Shown: positions 21,729-34,300 of the stretch, in pieces
Layout of the letters: each line of letters begins with the position of its first letter
Numbering within the stretch: position 1 is the first letter of the stretch
DNA from: Volvox africanus
Lineage: Eukaryota; Chlorophyta; Chlorophyceae; Chlamydomonadales; Volvocaceae
Assembly: GCA_030268105.1 (NCBI GenBank)
Contig: BSDZ01000079.1
Location: 682,001 to 746,000 of the forward strand
Direction of reading: 5' to 3'
Length of the DNA: 64,000 bases
Translations under genes and position numbers: made by a program
The notes under the pieces: model-generated
Seen by the model: the letters and a program-made list of their open reading frames with translations, nothing else
Told to the model about the DNA's origin: nothing
Databases searched by the model: none

Positions 21729-23203
21729 ATTTTTTCGTACCTCTTTTAGCTAAGTAATACTTGACAAAATGAAAAGAATTTCGTATGTTCAAAGTCTGCA
21801 AATGGCAAGGTGTGGTTTGGCAGACGAACCTGATTCCGCCATGGACAGAATTGTCGGTACGGCACAAGGCGGATTTTGCCGGCAAAACGCGGGCTGGCAC
21901 CCTGCATGTCCCTGCATGCTGCCGAAGGACCCAGTTACCCCACAGTAGGCCTCCCCCGACAAGGAGCCGAACGAAAAGTCCTCACATAACGGCTGACGTC
22001 AGGCAATAGGGTCAAAGCCAAGCAAGGACTGAAAACATTACAAGACTTCAACAGCCTGCCAAGCACCATCACCGCAGCATTTAAACAAAATAAATCAGAT
22101 CCACTGACGTCCATTTGGGACTGCACGAGTCCTGCGAGCCATTAAAATATATAAGTTATGCAGTTTGCGTTTCCTTGATTACAGATAAGCCCACTTTGCC
22201 GACCACAACAATTTCATACAACACAGACGCGCGTACCTGCGAACCCGGCTACCCTGCCAGCAAAACGATCTGGACGCGGCCGAATTCCCCAATATACACA
22301 AACTCTAACCGTCTGCAGTCCCCATCACAACATAGCAACGGACATTTGTGCATCTTTGCCATACGGCGCGCTACAAACATGCGGTCGCTAGTGTGATATC
22401 TCCCTGGATGTTAGCATGATTGGTAACACTTTCGCGCTTTCATGCTGACGTCCGAATCACGTGGCAAGGTCATCCACAACTGCGCGCAACAGCATCACTC
22501 TTGGAAAGGTTTACCTCGCTCACAAACTCGCATCCCTCTCGCTCTCTTTCGCACCATCCGAAACCCTTTTCCTCTTTTAACCAAGGGGCCCCACTCCGCC
22601 TCACGCGGCGGCATGTGTATTCGATCCGCCCGTCACTCCCCTCCGCAGGCTCCGCGTTTGGCTCACCACCCCAGAGGAACCCCCGACAGAGGCGGCCGCC
22701 GCCAAGGCCGCGCCTGACTTGCTGCCGCCGGCGATCGACCCGCCGCCGCCGCCAGCTCCTCCCCCTGTGACCGCGAAGCTGTCCGTGCTGACTGCCCCCA
22801 TAGTCGCCGTCGATGCGCCACCAGCTAAACCGGAAATCGCGCCTGTAAGACCCGTGTGTTCCGCAACGAGACTCGCCAGTATTTCAGGCCTGTATATGGA
22901 GATTGACATTGGAGATCAACGGCCAGAAGATTCGACACCGGAGGGGCGAACACCGGAAAGTTCTGTCTGTGCACATACCCACCCGCCCACCCACCCCACA
23001 TACTAGAGCGGACTCTTTTTTTAAAGTTTGGTAGCTTTCCCAAGTGGGTCATGTGGATAATACAGCACCACCCGAGTGTTGCCGGTTGTGCGGATACATA
23101 ACTGGATCCAGTGAACTCGATCTGGATCTGGATCTGGATCTGGATCACACGTAGATAGAGATTGCGTATGAGGCCTATGCCATGCATCAACGTACGGAAC
23201 CAA
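21729..23203. other. Intergenic region with one exon-like Gly/Ala/Ser-rich piece
   Basis: Mostly without coding signal. At 22842-22601 (minus) a frame with strong coding-like third-position GC follows a good acceptor (GTCTTACAG) and ends in TGA after a Gly/Ala/Ser-rich stretch. It could be an alternative last exon of the LRR gene upstream, but its phase does not match the final exon I chose, so an extra exon would be needed. A TCTGGA hexamer repeat lies at 23119-23146. Confidence 0.4.
23119..23146. repeat. (TCTGGA)n hexamer repeat
   Basis: Four to five tandem TCTGGA units just 3' of the stop codon of the LRR gene (that gene is on the minus strand). Confidence 0.85.
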
Positions 23204-26200
23204 CTACCATCCGTCCTCCTTGCCTGTGCCGCACCTGCTGCGATATTTCTTCCGGTAGAGCCACTCCGCCGCCCAGCCGGCGCCCTGTGGTGTTGCAATG
23301 CGCTCCGGGGAAGACACGGGGTTTTCCTCCAAAGACAGTAGCTGCAGCTGCGACATGGTGCGGATCTCGGAAGGCAGCGACTCCAGGCGGTTGGTATGCA
23401 GCCGCAGCACCGTCAGGGAAGGGGCCAGTCGGCGACACAGCCATGCGGGCATTCGGCGCAGATTGTTGCGGCTGAGGTCCAGCACCTGAGCAGTCGATTG
23501 TGTGTATGTATGTGTGTGTGGGTGAGATTGGTACGTGTCAAGGAAAATACGCACAGAAGTACCATCGATTCGATTTTCACAGAACTTAGAGAGTGCAATA
23601 TTGATCTTGAAAATGCGAATTCAAGCTGGCCAAAAGGCTGCTGACGTAGTGTGGAAAAAACAGGGGTTACATGGCTCAGCAGGAGCAGCTGGAAAGCTAC
23701 CGGTAAACAACTGAAATGGCAGTTGGTGGTTTCGTGGGTGGGAAATTTAACAATCCCTATAAGCCTGCTCGTGTTTGTGCAAAGGGGGGCCTGCGCGGCG
23801 CCAAACAGTCAGGATATGAGCACATGGCGGTGCAGGTGCAGGTGCGTCCTTGACGTACTCCTTGTCCTTGATGTACTCCTTGACGTACCTGTAACCCTGC
23901 CGGTATCCAAGAGGGCACTTGCACAAGCTGTACGGCAGATAGCGACAGGATGCGCAGCGCTGGCAACATCTGTGGAGCAGTTGGAGCTGCCCCCGGCGCC
24001 GGAGATGTTGGTGTTGGCGGCAGGGGTGACATTGGCATTGGTACGGCCGCACCAGGTGCTGCCGATGCCTTCAGGAGATGAGACAGGGCGCTTGCAGATG
24101 CCACTATCACCGACGTTGAGACACTGAGGCCTTCCTGCAGACTGCCGCCGCTTGGCAATGGGGCGCTGAGAGTAGTGACGCTGGGGGCTGTGGGATCCGG
24201 CAAGGGTGCAAAAGACAGCTCCGTACCCATCGACTGCTCTGTGCTGGGAGCACCGGGAGCGCCACTGGCGGCTGCACGTGAAGCCACGGACGACATTGTT
24301 AAGCGGCTGGGTGACCGGGAGCGTAAGGAATCGCTGGTGGCGGCGGCGGCGGCGGCGACGGCGTCAGCAGGGGCGTCAGGGGCGGCGCCATTCACGGTTT
24401 TGGAGGAGCCCCGGCCGCCGCCAAGCTGCGGGTCTGCTGCCAGGTGGGGGTTGAAGTCTAGCGCCAGCACAGCTAGGTGAGTCATGGACAACAGGAAGCC
24501 CGGCGGCAGCGCCTCGAGCTGGTTGTACGGCATGGCTAGACGCGTCAGGCAGCCGCCCAGAGCCGTGGTCTCGTTGGGCAGCTGCGTAATCCGGTTGAAG
24601 CCCAGGTCGAGTGCCTGTTGGCGGGGAACGGGTGCAGGGAAGGGGAGAAATTCTCAGCTGTTGGATGATTTTGACTCGCCCGGTACTCTCATGAGCCCTT
24701 TTACCATTGCCGTGTCATATCATGTTTGCGTTACGTCGACAACGTAACATCGGTGTTTCCACCCCACCCCCATCTCAGGGATGAGGCGTCTTCCGAAACC
24801 AAGGTATGATGCTTTCGACAGCGGCAAGTTGGCATGCCCATTGAGCAGTTCGCTAAGGTCAGGCAAGACACTCAGCTTTCGTACACCCACGTCAGCCCAC
24901 GGGCAGCGCTTTCAATTAGAACGTTCAAGCGCGCGCACACACAAAAGCATACATCATTACCTGCAGCTGCCGCAGATTCCCCAGCGCCTCGTCAATGACC
25001 GTTAACCTGTTGTGCTGCAGTAGAAGGTGCTCTAATGTGGCAAGGGTATAGAGGCTGGTGGGCAGGCTGTTCAGTTGGTTGTGGGCGACGGACAGAGAGC
25101 GCAGGCGGGTCATGGAGCCGATGGTGGGCGGCAGCGAAACCAGCCGATTGCTGTGAGCTCGGGGGTTAAGAGGGGTGAGACGGATGTGCAACAAGAAGAG
25201 TAAGGGAGAGAGAAATTCCAGGAAAGGACGTCCGCGAGGTTTGGCTTGCCGGCGCGAGCATCATGAACATGAGCATAAGATGAGGGAGGATGGACAAGCG
25301 AGCTAAAGATCCCAGTCCCAGAAGGCTGTGGTAACGGAAAGAAGGTAACAATAATGCAAAAAGTGCACAAAATGCCATGACCCAGGCTACTAATATCCAG
25401 TAACGCACAACAGCCCATCCCACTGTCGCAAACCACCTGGTAAGAGAAACGAAAGGCACAGCGTGATTGTCTCGCAAAGAGGCTAGCTCCCAAAACTACA
25501 GTCCCCCCCCACCTGCACAAGTTGAGCTCCACGAGTCCGGGGAGCAGCGTCCCCAGGTCGGGGGGCAGCTCGTCTAGATCCGCGGACACCAGCGTCAGCA
25601 CCTGGCATTTAATCAGTTGGTTAGTTGGTCCGTTTCGGTTATCGAGTAGTATTGGTTGGGTCGCCCTCTTCGTGAAGGGCCTCCAGTGGATGTGTTATCG
25701 GACCGCTTGTCTGACCTGATCTGATCTAGGCATTTGTAGTTATTACCTAGATGGGTATTCCTCACACACCCAGCTGCCCCACCCCGTGCCACGGCCTCTG
25801 CCCCCCTCACGCGGCACACGACGAGGTTGTTATACGGATTGACCGGTACCGTACGCGGTCCAAGCTGTACGGCTCCGTACCCGCACATATGACTTAAGGG
25901 ACTGTTCCAAAAGGTTTAAACTAACATATATAATACACATAGACGCATCGTACTATGCCGTTTAAATAACTATAGCTAAAAGCGAAAAGACATATACAAG
26001 CTGACCGGGAACAGAGTTGATTGTGCTCTTGATCCGCTAGATTCTGCAGGACGCTGCTTGTGAGCGCTCAACCCAACAAATACATATTGAAGCCGATTCG
26101 GGTGAATGGATGAGGATTTCCCTCTGGCTAGCAGGGAGAAGCACGCAGGACTCCACCTAGGTGAGCAAGGCCACCACCACCCTGTAATGCTTACTTACAA

Positions 26201-26400
26201 ACGGCCAGACTTCATCCTCGGCACGTAACATAAGTCGTTACCTTGAGGTTCGGGCTGAGCCCCATGACTTGTTCTGAAGCCAGCCCCACCAGGTGGTTGT
26301 ACGATAGCGCCAGAGATTCTAGGTACAACATCCTTTGCAGCGGCGGCACACGGCTGAGACCGGCAGTTGAGAATGACACACTCATAAGGCCAAGCGGTAA
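23204..26400 (-). other. Module: C-terminal leucine-rich repeats
   Basis: About a dozen LRRs spread over five exons: LESLALSYNHLVGL, PNLK|VLTLVSADLDELP, LVELNLCSNRLVSLPP, LRSLSVAHNQLNSLP, LEHLLLQHNRLTVI, ALDLGFNRITQLP, LTRLAMPYNQLEALPP and, after a ~130-residue Pro/Ser/Ala insert, LRILSLSAVQLVQVP, LDLSRNNLRRMP and LTVLRLHTNRLESLP. Splits fall inside repeats (LC|SNRL), which supports the exon joins. The LPxxIG spacing is that of the Ras-suppressor/Shoc2 type found in plants and protists. Confidence 0.88.
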
Positions 26401-29400
26401 GCTGGCCGCGTATTGCTCCGCTGCGCGCTGACTGCCCAAGTCCTGCCAGGATCCTCCCCGCCTTCGTGACGGGGAACTTCGGCCGCCGCTTGCAGGGCCG
26501 CCGCCACCACTGCCACCGGAAGCGGCCGACGGTGGCGGCGGCGAGCATTGACGGCTAACAAGCGCTGCGTTGATGGTAGTCGGGCCGCCGCCACGGCCAG
26601 GTGACGGAGTTTTGGGCGTGCTCGGGGTTTCCAGGGAGGATCCGGGCAGCCGCCGTATGCCAGCCCAGCTGCCGGCATCGGCAGCATCAGTCGCGATCTG
26701 TGGAATCACGCCACTGCCGCTGCCTCCGCCTCCGCTGCCGCCACTGCCGCCACTGCCGCCACCAGCCGCGGTGAGGGGAACAGGGCTGGTCCCCCTACCT
26801 GACGCAAGGGTCACCGATGTCGGGCGGGATGCGAATGGCAGTACCCAGGCTGCAGACTCCACGAAGGCGTTTGCGCTCGGACTGCGACTGTAACTGCCGC
26901 TGCCACCAGCGCCAATATTCCGGAGGACGGTGACTTCGGGGCCGGTGGGGCTGGCGCCGTCGCCGTCGACGACATCATGCCGTACCGCGCTGCCGTGCCT
27001 GGACCGCGACCGTGACTTGGATGGTATTTGCAGGTAGCCGTAGTTGCAGGCGACAAGCTTTGGGATATAGCTGACGGTGCCGGCGGTGCCCGGGGGCCCT
27101 GTGTGCGGCGGCGGGCTGCCGCCGCGAGCCACCACTGCAGCATCAGATGTGGGGTCAATGGCAGAAAACGGGATGTACGGCGATGTGGGTCGCTGTGTGC
27201 CCAGTGGCGCACGCCTCGACGGCACGCCAATGGGCCTAGCGGGTAACGTCAATAGCGGTGCACCCGCTGCCGCGGCCGCGGCGGCAGCAGCAGCAATACT
27301 GACTACATCTGATGCGCCCACTGCCAACTGCGTCGTCGGGCTCTTTCCGCCCTTGTCGACGCCACCGCTATCCCTTGTGGCGACAGCCACAGCGCTGCTG
27401 CCACTGCCACCGCTGCTACTGCCACCACCCCTTCCACCACTGCCGCCGCTCACTTCATCGGCCCCTTCCACCGCCCTCACCGCCGCAGTCACATATCCCG
27501 GCGAAGGCGTTCGGGGGGATTGCTTCTTCTCAGGTGACACCACCCGCACGCGACCAGGGGTGTGCGGTGGTTTGGAGGTGAGGCCCATGATTGGGCTGAG
27601 ACACACGTTGGAGCTGGAGCTCCGTGTAGGGTTGGGACTTAAGCTCGGGCAGCGAGGTGGACTGGAGGTTGGTTCCGGAATTTGTGCCACTTCTTGATTC
27701 TCAACCGGTGACTGCGAATGTGGATGCGATAGCTCACTCAGGCTGCACTGGCGAAGCTCAATCGGTTCTGGGCTCTGGGTGGCGTCATTGACATTGACGT
27801 GGACAACTGATGGGTCAGGACTCGCAGTGTCCATGGGCGGTGTCGTGGCTGTGAGCACGTCGGCCCCTGCAACAGGCTGGTCTTGCTGCTGTTGTTGTGT
27901 CTGTGGCTGCAGCTGCTCCTCTGCCTGCTGCTCTATCTGTTGCTGCAGGCCTGCAGACACTGGTGACGGCGATGGCGTGTGTTCTACACTTAGCTGCAGT
28001 GCCGGTGTCGACGTCGGCACCGCTGCCGACGGCGACAGTGACCGCAGCGCAGATTTGTTCATGCGGGCCGATGAGGTACCGTTACCGTTATCGTTACCGT
28101 TACCGTTAGCGGCAGCGCCGCCAGCTTCACGCCATGGGCTTCTACCGCTGCCGACACTACCTTCCACATCCGACAAGTATCCCGAGTCGGACACACCGGG
28201 GGGCCCTTGCCGCCAACGACACCTCCGTGGACCTGATTGCTGCCTTTGCTGCAGTTGCGGTGACGGCTTCGACGGCGACTGCTCCTGATTCTGGCGCTGG
28301 TGCCGCAGCTGGGTAACCTCCTGAAGCAGCTGCTGCCTGTACGACATGGCATTTCCTGCCGCAATCCGCTCACGGTGGTGGGCATTGGCAGTGAGGCGCA
28401 GTCCTGCCCCGGTGGACCGTTGGCTGTACGGTAGATGTCACAAGGGAGAGAAGAGGAGATTGCAGGCTTGGTAACGGCTAAGGTCGAGATGTCATAAGAG
28501 AGGAGCAGCTGGCAGGTGTGGACTGGGTTGGGGCTTGGGTGCGGACACGAGCAGGGACAGTAACAGGACAGGGAGGAAGCCACAACCGATATGAAGCTCA
28601 GGATGTACACCCCCCCCAGGCTGGTCAGCAATTGGTGACGATGGGTTGAAAGAGGCTCCGTGCCGCGGACTCTCGGCTCCCCTCAACTATACACCCACCC
28701 CACCCCGCACCACACCAAACAAACACATCTACACTCTAGATGCGCTGCAGGATACACGGCCCCACAGCACCGCAGTGCCGCAAGCAGTACATCGTCCAAT
28801 GTATACTTTCCCCCCAAACACACACACAGATGCACACCCGCCCAGTCTTAGTCCTTAGCCCCCTTCTTCCCCTCTCCGCCTCTCCCCTCCTGAGGCAACC
28901 GACCTGTCCTGGATAGATGCTCCCCACATCCCCGAACCATTATCACACAGCTTATCGGTGCGATCCATATGCGGCCACATCGTGCTTGCAGCAACGCTCG
29001 CCGCCGCAGGTGTCGTGCCCACCTCCGCACCGACGCCGGCGCCAGTCTCTTCCAGCCTGCTCATTGTGAGCTGCACTGGGGATGCCTCGCTCATGGAGCT
29101 GCGCAAGTTTGTGCCGCTGCCGCCGTCGCCGCTATGACGCACTAGGGATTGTTTTGAGTGGAAGCTGACCCGTGGTTCGGACTGACCCGTGGGTCTTCGT
29201 GTCGTCTGCTGCCGTTTTTGATGGTGCGGATCATCCGACCTACCACTGGGCTCCACGCCGCCGTCGGCTGCATCGATGGGTGATCCCATCGGTGCCAGCT
29301 GTGTCCGGAAGGGAAAAGGGAAAAACAAGGACCCGGTCACAGGAACAGAAAGGGGAAAGGATAACACCCCGTCAGGATCGTGTACGGCTGGAACGGCGAC

Positions 29401-31312
29401 TGCGTGTTTAGGGAGGTACAGTACGGTCCCAGGCCCGAGGAACGGACGCATCGCCGCCGCCACGGAAGAGACGAAAGATGAGTGGAAAGGTGACCGGACT
29501 GTGATGGGTGCTACGACGAGCACTGCGACTAACGTTGGCCGCACGCACTGGCGTGTGGATGGAAACACAAATGCAACTGTAACGTAGAACGCAGTGTTGA
29601 ACGAATGTTGACCATAGAGCACCGCCTCGTCACAGTTCCGGCATGACATGCATAGCTGGTGCTCGTTCTCCCTTCACAGGACTGAACATATGCGCCCGTC
29701 CTCAGTGCGTCTGCCCCAACCCGGCCGCCGTTAGCCCCTTTAAAGCGACCGTCCCGGTGTTTATCAGCACCTCCATTTCGGGTTCCAGTCGTTTCTCTCC
29801 CAAGTCGCCAGGTAGGCTGTTACACCCCATGCGGCTAGGGCGAGCCCTCAGTCCATCACCCAATCACCCCAAACACACCCGGGTCGTTGTGTGGCGTAGG
29901 CCCCGAGGACTGCCCCGAGGGCTCTTGGGGCTTCCACCGCAGCCGCCACCATTGCCGTTCCCGTAGCCAGGGTTTTCAACCACAGAGTTGGAGGTGCCGC
30001 TGGCCAGGGCGGACAGGGAGTTGCTGAGGTACCGCCGGCCCGACCGCTGCTGCTGCGTTCCGGTGGAATGAGGCGTCAGCGTGTGGTGGCTGTGCTGGTT
30101 GTAGAGGTGAGGCAGGGAGGCGGTTACTGTCGCGGGGTGTTGCCAGAGTAAAATGTGGAGGAGACGAAGGCAGGTAGGGAGGGAGGAGAGAGGGAGGGAG
30201 GAGGCAGGGAGGGAGGAGGACACAGGGGAGGGGATTGAAAGACTGTGAATGCAGTTGTTGTTATGGAAGACCAGTCCATAAGGAAAAAGGCCAGCGATAC
30301 AGCAGAAGAGGAATGTGAGGGCATGCACCCGCTAACATATCGTGCGACTGATGATGACCAGGAGGCGAGCTGGGTGAGGTTCGCACATGAAGGTAGAGGG
30401 GGCCACTTGTGTGTGTATGTGGAAATGGAGGCGGGAGGCCGGGTTCGCTCCCCCCGTGGAAGCCCCGCTGCCACCCCTTCAACCTCCTCTTCCTCCCCTT
30501 CCCCGCGTTTCGTTCACGCCAGGATTAACAACCCTAAACAAACGCCTAATCGTTGTACGATCCACTCATATGCAGCCATGTATGCCAACACGCTGTGCAT
30601 ATTTCACATAGCAAGACTTGTATGATGTTGTAGACTAGCTTCTTGTGGCAAATGTACGACAATTGCTACGTTTATTACTTCAACATGCAGTACGCTATGT
30701 ATTTCCTTCACCTCTCCCACTCCGCGCCTCCATCCCCCCTCTATACCTACTCCTCCACCCGCCCACCTGACACCATGCGGGGTAAGGTCCGGTGATTTGA
30801 TGATAGCACGTGCTGAAGGTTGCGACCAGCTTTGCCACTCCCGAGGCCGTACTCCTCGCCGCCGTACAAATCACCATCGTCACCCCCCTCGGTGTCCACT
30901 CGCAGGAAGTGAGCTACGCGGCCCGAATCCATTGAAGATGTGAGCAGCAGGCGCCGACTGCCACCGCCCCCATCGCCTCCCCGCTTGAAGTAGGGCCGTG
31001 TGCCTGAGCAGGAGAATGGGGCAAGTGGACAAATGAAGGGCGGTTGGGGTTGGGGTTGGGGTTGGGGTTGGGGGTGCGGGTGAGCTTGGGTGATGTGAGC
31101 GTGAGAGGAGCATTCGAGGAGCAACACATATCAGCAAGACCTCCGTTCCAGCCATGCGGATTCGACCCGACCCCGTTCCACCCCCGCTTTACCGCATAAG
31201 CGTAAGAATCTCATGCGCAGAGCCTCACCCCTCCTTCCGCCCTCCTGCCCTGGTATCCCCGATCACGATACGTACATATGCGCGCTGCCGCCTTTCCCCT
31301 CCGAATACACAT

Positions 31313-31363
<51 letters not shown>

Positions 31364-34300
31364 CCAACTTGGTTGTTTCAAACAAATTGTTTCAGTCTGA
31401 AGCCCGCTGTGACATGTACACATGTCGCAGCCCTCTCTAACGCAACGCAGCGCACCTTGGGAAACGGGTTCGTCGTCCTCGTCGCCGTCCAGCCCAACTG
31501 ACGTGGCTATGGAGCGACCCGTGGGTTGGTGCGCCAGGGCGCGGGGCGAGCCGGGGGGCCCCCCCACGGCCCCTACGAGGACACTGCCCCCCGCGGCAAA
31601 GGTCACTTTATGTGTGCGGGACAGAGCCTGCGCCACTGAGTCCGCCACCAGTAGTGTGCCCTGCCAATGGGACTCCTCACAGGCCTGGCGAGGCGAGATG
31701 CGGAGGGATTGGGGCCGGTTACGAGGGTCCCCAGAAGGGAAACCAATAAGAGGGTGGCGTGAGAGCAGGTCCGACATGGCTTGGTCGAAGGGGCTGGACG
31801 TTGGTGACGTCCCAGACAAGGAGGCCAGGGGACAGCGGCTTGCATGCACTCACATAGACACACGTGCATACACGCACACAGATGATCCTGTGATCGACTA
31901 CCTCAACATACCCAAACCCAACCCTCAACAGCATCCACACACGGCTCTCCCCACCATTCTACACAGGTGCTGCGCCGCTGTGTACGCTTGCCCCGAGCAG
32001 TGCACCAAGAAGTGCCCGCTGTCGTACGAGGAAAAAAGTCCGCCGATGGCCATGCCAGCGCACATGGACAGGTGAGGGATCTCGTTCTGGGCCACAATCC
32101 GCCTGAGGGAGCCCGGGCGGGTGGGTGGGTACCGGGGTGTGAAGGGGGCTAAGGGCAGGAGTGCGGTTGTGGGACGTGGTGGGTTGCGGTTGGCGAAGAC
32201 ACGGACACACCGGACGAGGCGCGTCTGTCCTTTTAGTCAATATTGTAATAATAAGTGCATGCTGAGTTTTGAGCTTGTCGTTCTCCTTCCTCCCTAGGTG
32301 TATTGCCTTAAGTTTCGTCAGGTTTCCTGTTGAGGACCCGTCCCCATTGAAATGCGTCTCAGGCTGCACCCTTTTCCCTTCCGCGTCAAAATCCGCGATT
32401 AATCCGCCCTCTCTCAGAGTCCACACGCCCAGTCCAGAAGCAGGAGCACACCTGAACTCGGCCGCCATGGAAAGCAGCGTATCCGCCATGATTCGAACCC
32501 GCGACCTCTTTCCCCCAGGAGAGGTGGCTGTGTCAAGTTGCGTCACCAAAACATAATCGTGTGTCCGCCAGCGCACCAGCTGCAGTCCCCAACGGTGCGC
32601 AAGATCGCTCCACTGAACGACGATGTCATCCAGAACCTGAGAGAGGGTGCAGAGGAAGTATCGTGGAAAATGCGTGAATAAATCAGTTCATACATCGAGA
32701 ATGCGCATCACGAATCTAGGACACGCCGGCGCCGAATGAGCGTGACAGCTAGAGCAAACGTGCCATTGACTTGTGCCTTGATGTCATTAAGGAATACACC
32801 GAGGAGAGTGGGGCATGCGGGCAGGCCCGGTGCAGAAAAAACGACGCCTAACCAGATAAGATGCGGCAACGCCCCAGTCACTGATCACAAGCCATCGAGC
32901 CTCTTGCTCCTAACCGCACCAGGACCTCTCGCCGAGGACAAATCCTAATCCAGGGTGGGCGATGGCGGGTGGGTGCTGTACTGACCTGTGCCAAGGGATC
33001 GAGCCGTACGTCCAACTGCCCCGGGGCGAGTTCCACCTGATTGGGAAGAGTAAGCGAATCCGGGTTTCGATGCGCTTCTCCGGTACCAGGGCTTCCCGCA
33101 ATCAGAGAAGCACACCATCGGGTACTGATTGCATTGTGAACCAGGACGAGCCGTGGCGGAGAAAATATCAAAATATGATCCACAGTTTGTACGCATGTAC
33201 TGATATGTTAAGATACGTATCCCGTCCCCGGGCCCCGGCCCCCAGCCGCTAGGGGTTCACCTTGATGACCGCCATGCATGCAGCCTCGTGCATGTCCGTG
33301 TAGACTTTCTGCGGCTGAGCGGTAATGCCCCGCATCTGCTGAGACATGTCCAGGTCGCGGGGGCCCAGCTGACCGTCGCGACCCCCGGAGCCGCTCGGGA
33401 GGGCCAAAGCATCAGCCTCGGAGGTCTTGATGCGCTGAGAGAGGCAGGGAGAGAGGGTTTCTACGAATTAATCGGACGCGAGAAGAAAGGGGAAAGCCGC
33501 GTTGCGCAGTGTAATGTCAGACCCGCCAACGCGGCCTACCTGCAAGAAAGTTGCCATGGAGCCGACCTCCGCGCCCCGCCCTACCAGACCCTGAACAAGC
33601 GACACCGTCAGGCCACCGTACAGCCTAGGCGGGCCGCCGTCAACCCCTGCTACTGCCCCCGGCAGTAGGGACCCGGCGCCGGCGCTGCCAGTGCTTCCGT
33701 TCACCGGCGCCGTATGCGAGGTCTGCGCAGCTGAGAATGTGCCTAGGCCCGATCCGGTGCTGCCTCCGCCGCTGACTCGGCTGCCTCCGGCGCCTCCGCC
33801 GCTGTGAGCCGTCGTCGTTACAGCCAGGGATGAGGAAGCTGGGCCGCCATTGGAGCTGGGTGAGGCGTTGGTAACGGTCTTGTGTGCAGGACGTTGCTGG
33901 AAGACTTGGTCTGCCGGTATGGCGATTTCCTCTGGGCGCTGAGTCGTGAGTTGAAGTCGGTATTTTGGTTGGTAGTTCGTCAGGGAGGGGTGGGGTTCGT
34001 GTCAGTATCAGTGTAGGTGACAGTGGGGCTCTCAAGTGGCTGGTTGTTCGTTGGGTCATGTGGATCATTTGTTTCGGGCGGGAACATCAAACGTGGGTTA
34101 GAGATTTGGGTAGCGGGGAAGCGAAGTGGCTTACGCGGACAGAAACATGGCTAGAGAAGTGGGAGGTAGCTGGCGGGCATGGTAGCGTGGCATGGGGTGG
34201 GGAAGGGCGGGGTGGCGTGGGGTGGCATGGAGTTGATTCCGGAAGGATAGTCAGAGAGTGCAGACCAAGGACAACGTCAAGCCAAGTTGCAACACGATAA

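Noticed and set aside
27077..28288. Plus-strand frames of 170-206 codons
   Set aside because: Antisense of the Ser/Gly/Pro-rich exon 28423-26242. Composition mirrors that exon and no domain is seen.
32986..33124. Longer version of the small cyclase exon starting at 33124
   Set aside because: It would need phase 2 from the previous exon, which ends in phase 0. The acceptor at 33037 with a strong pyrimidine tract solves this.
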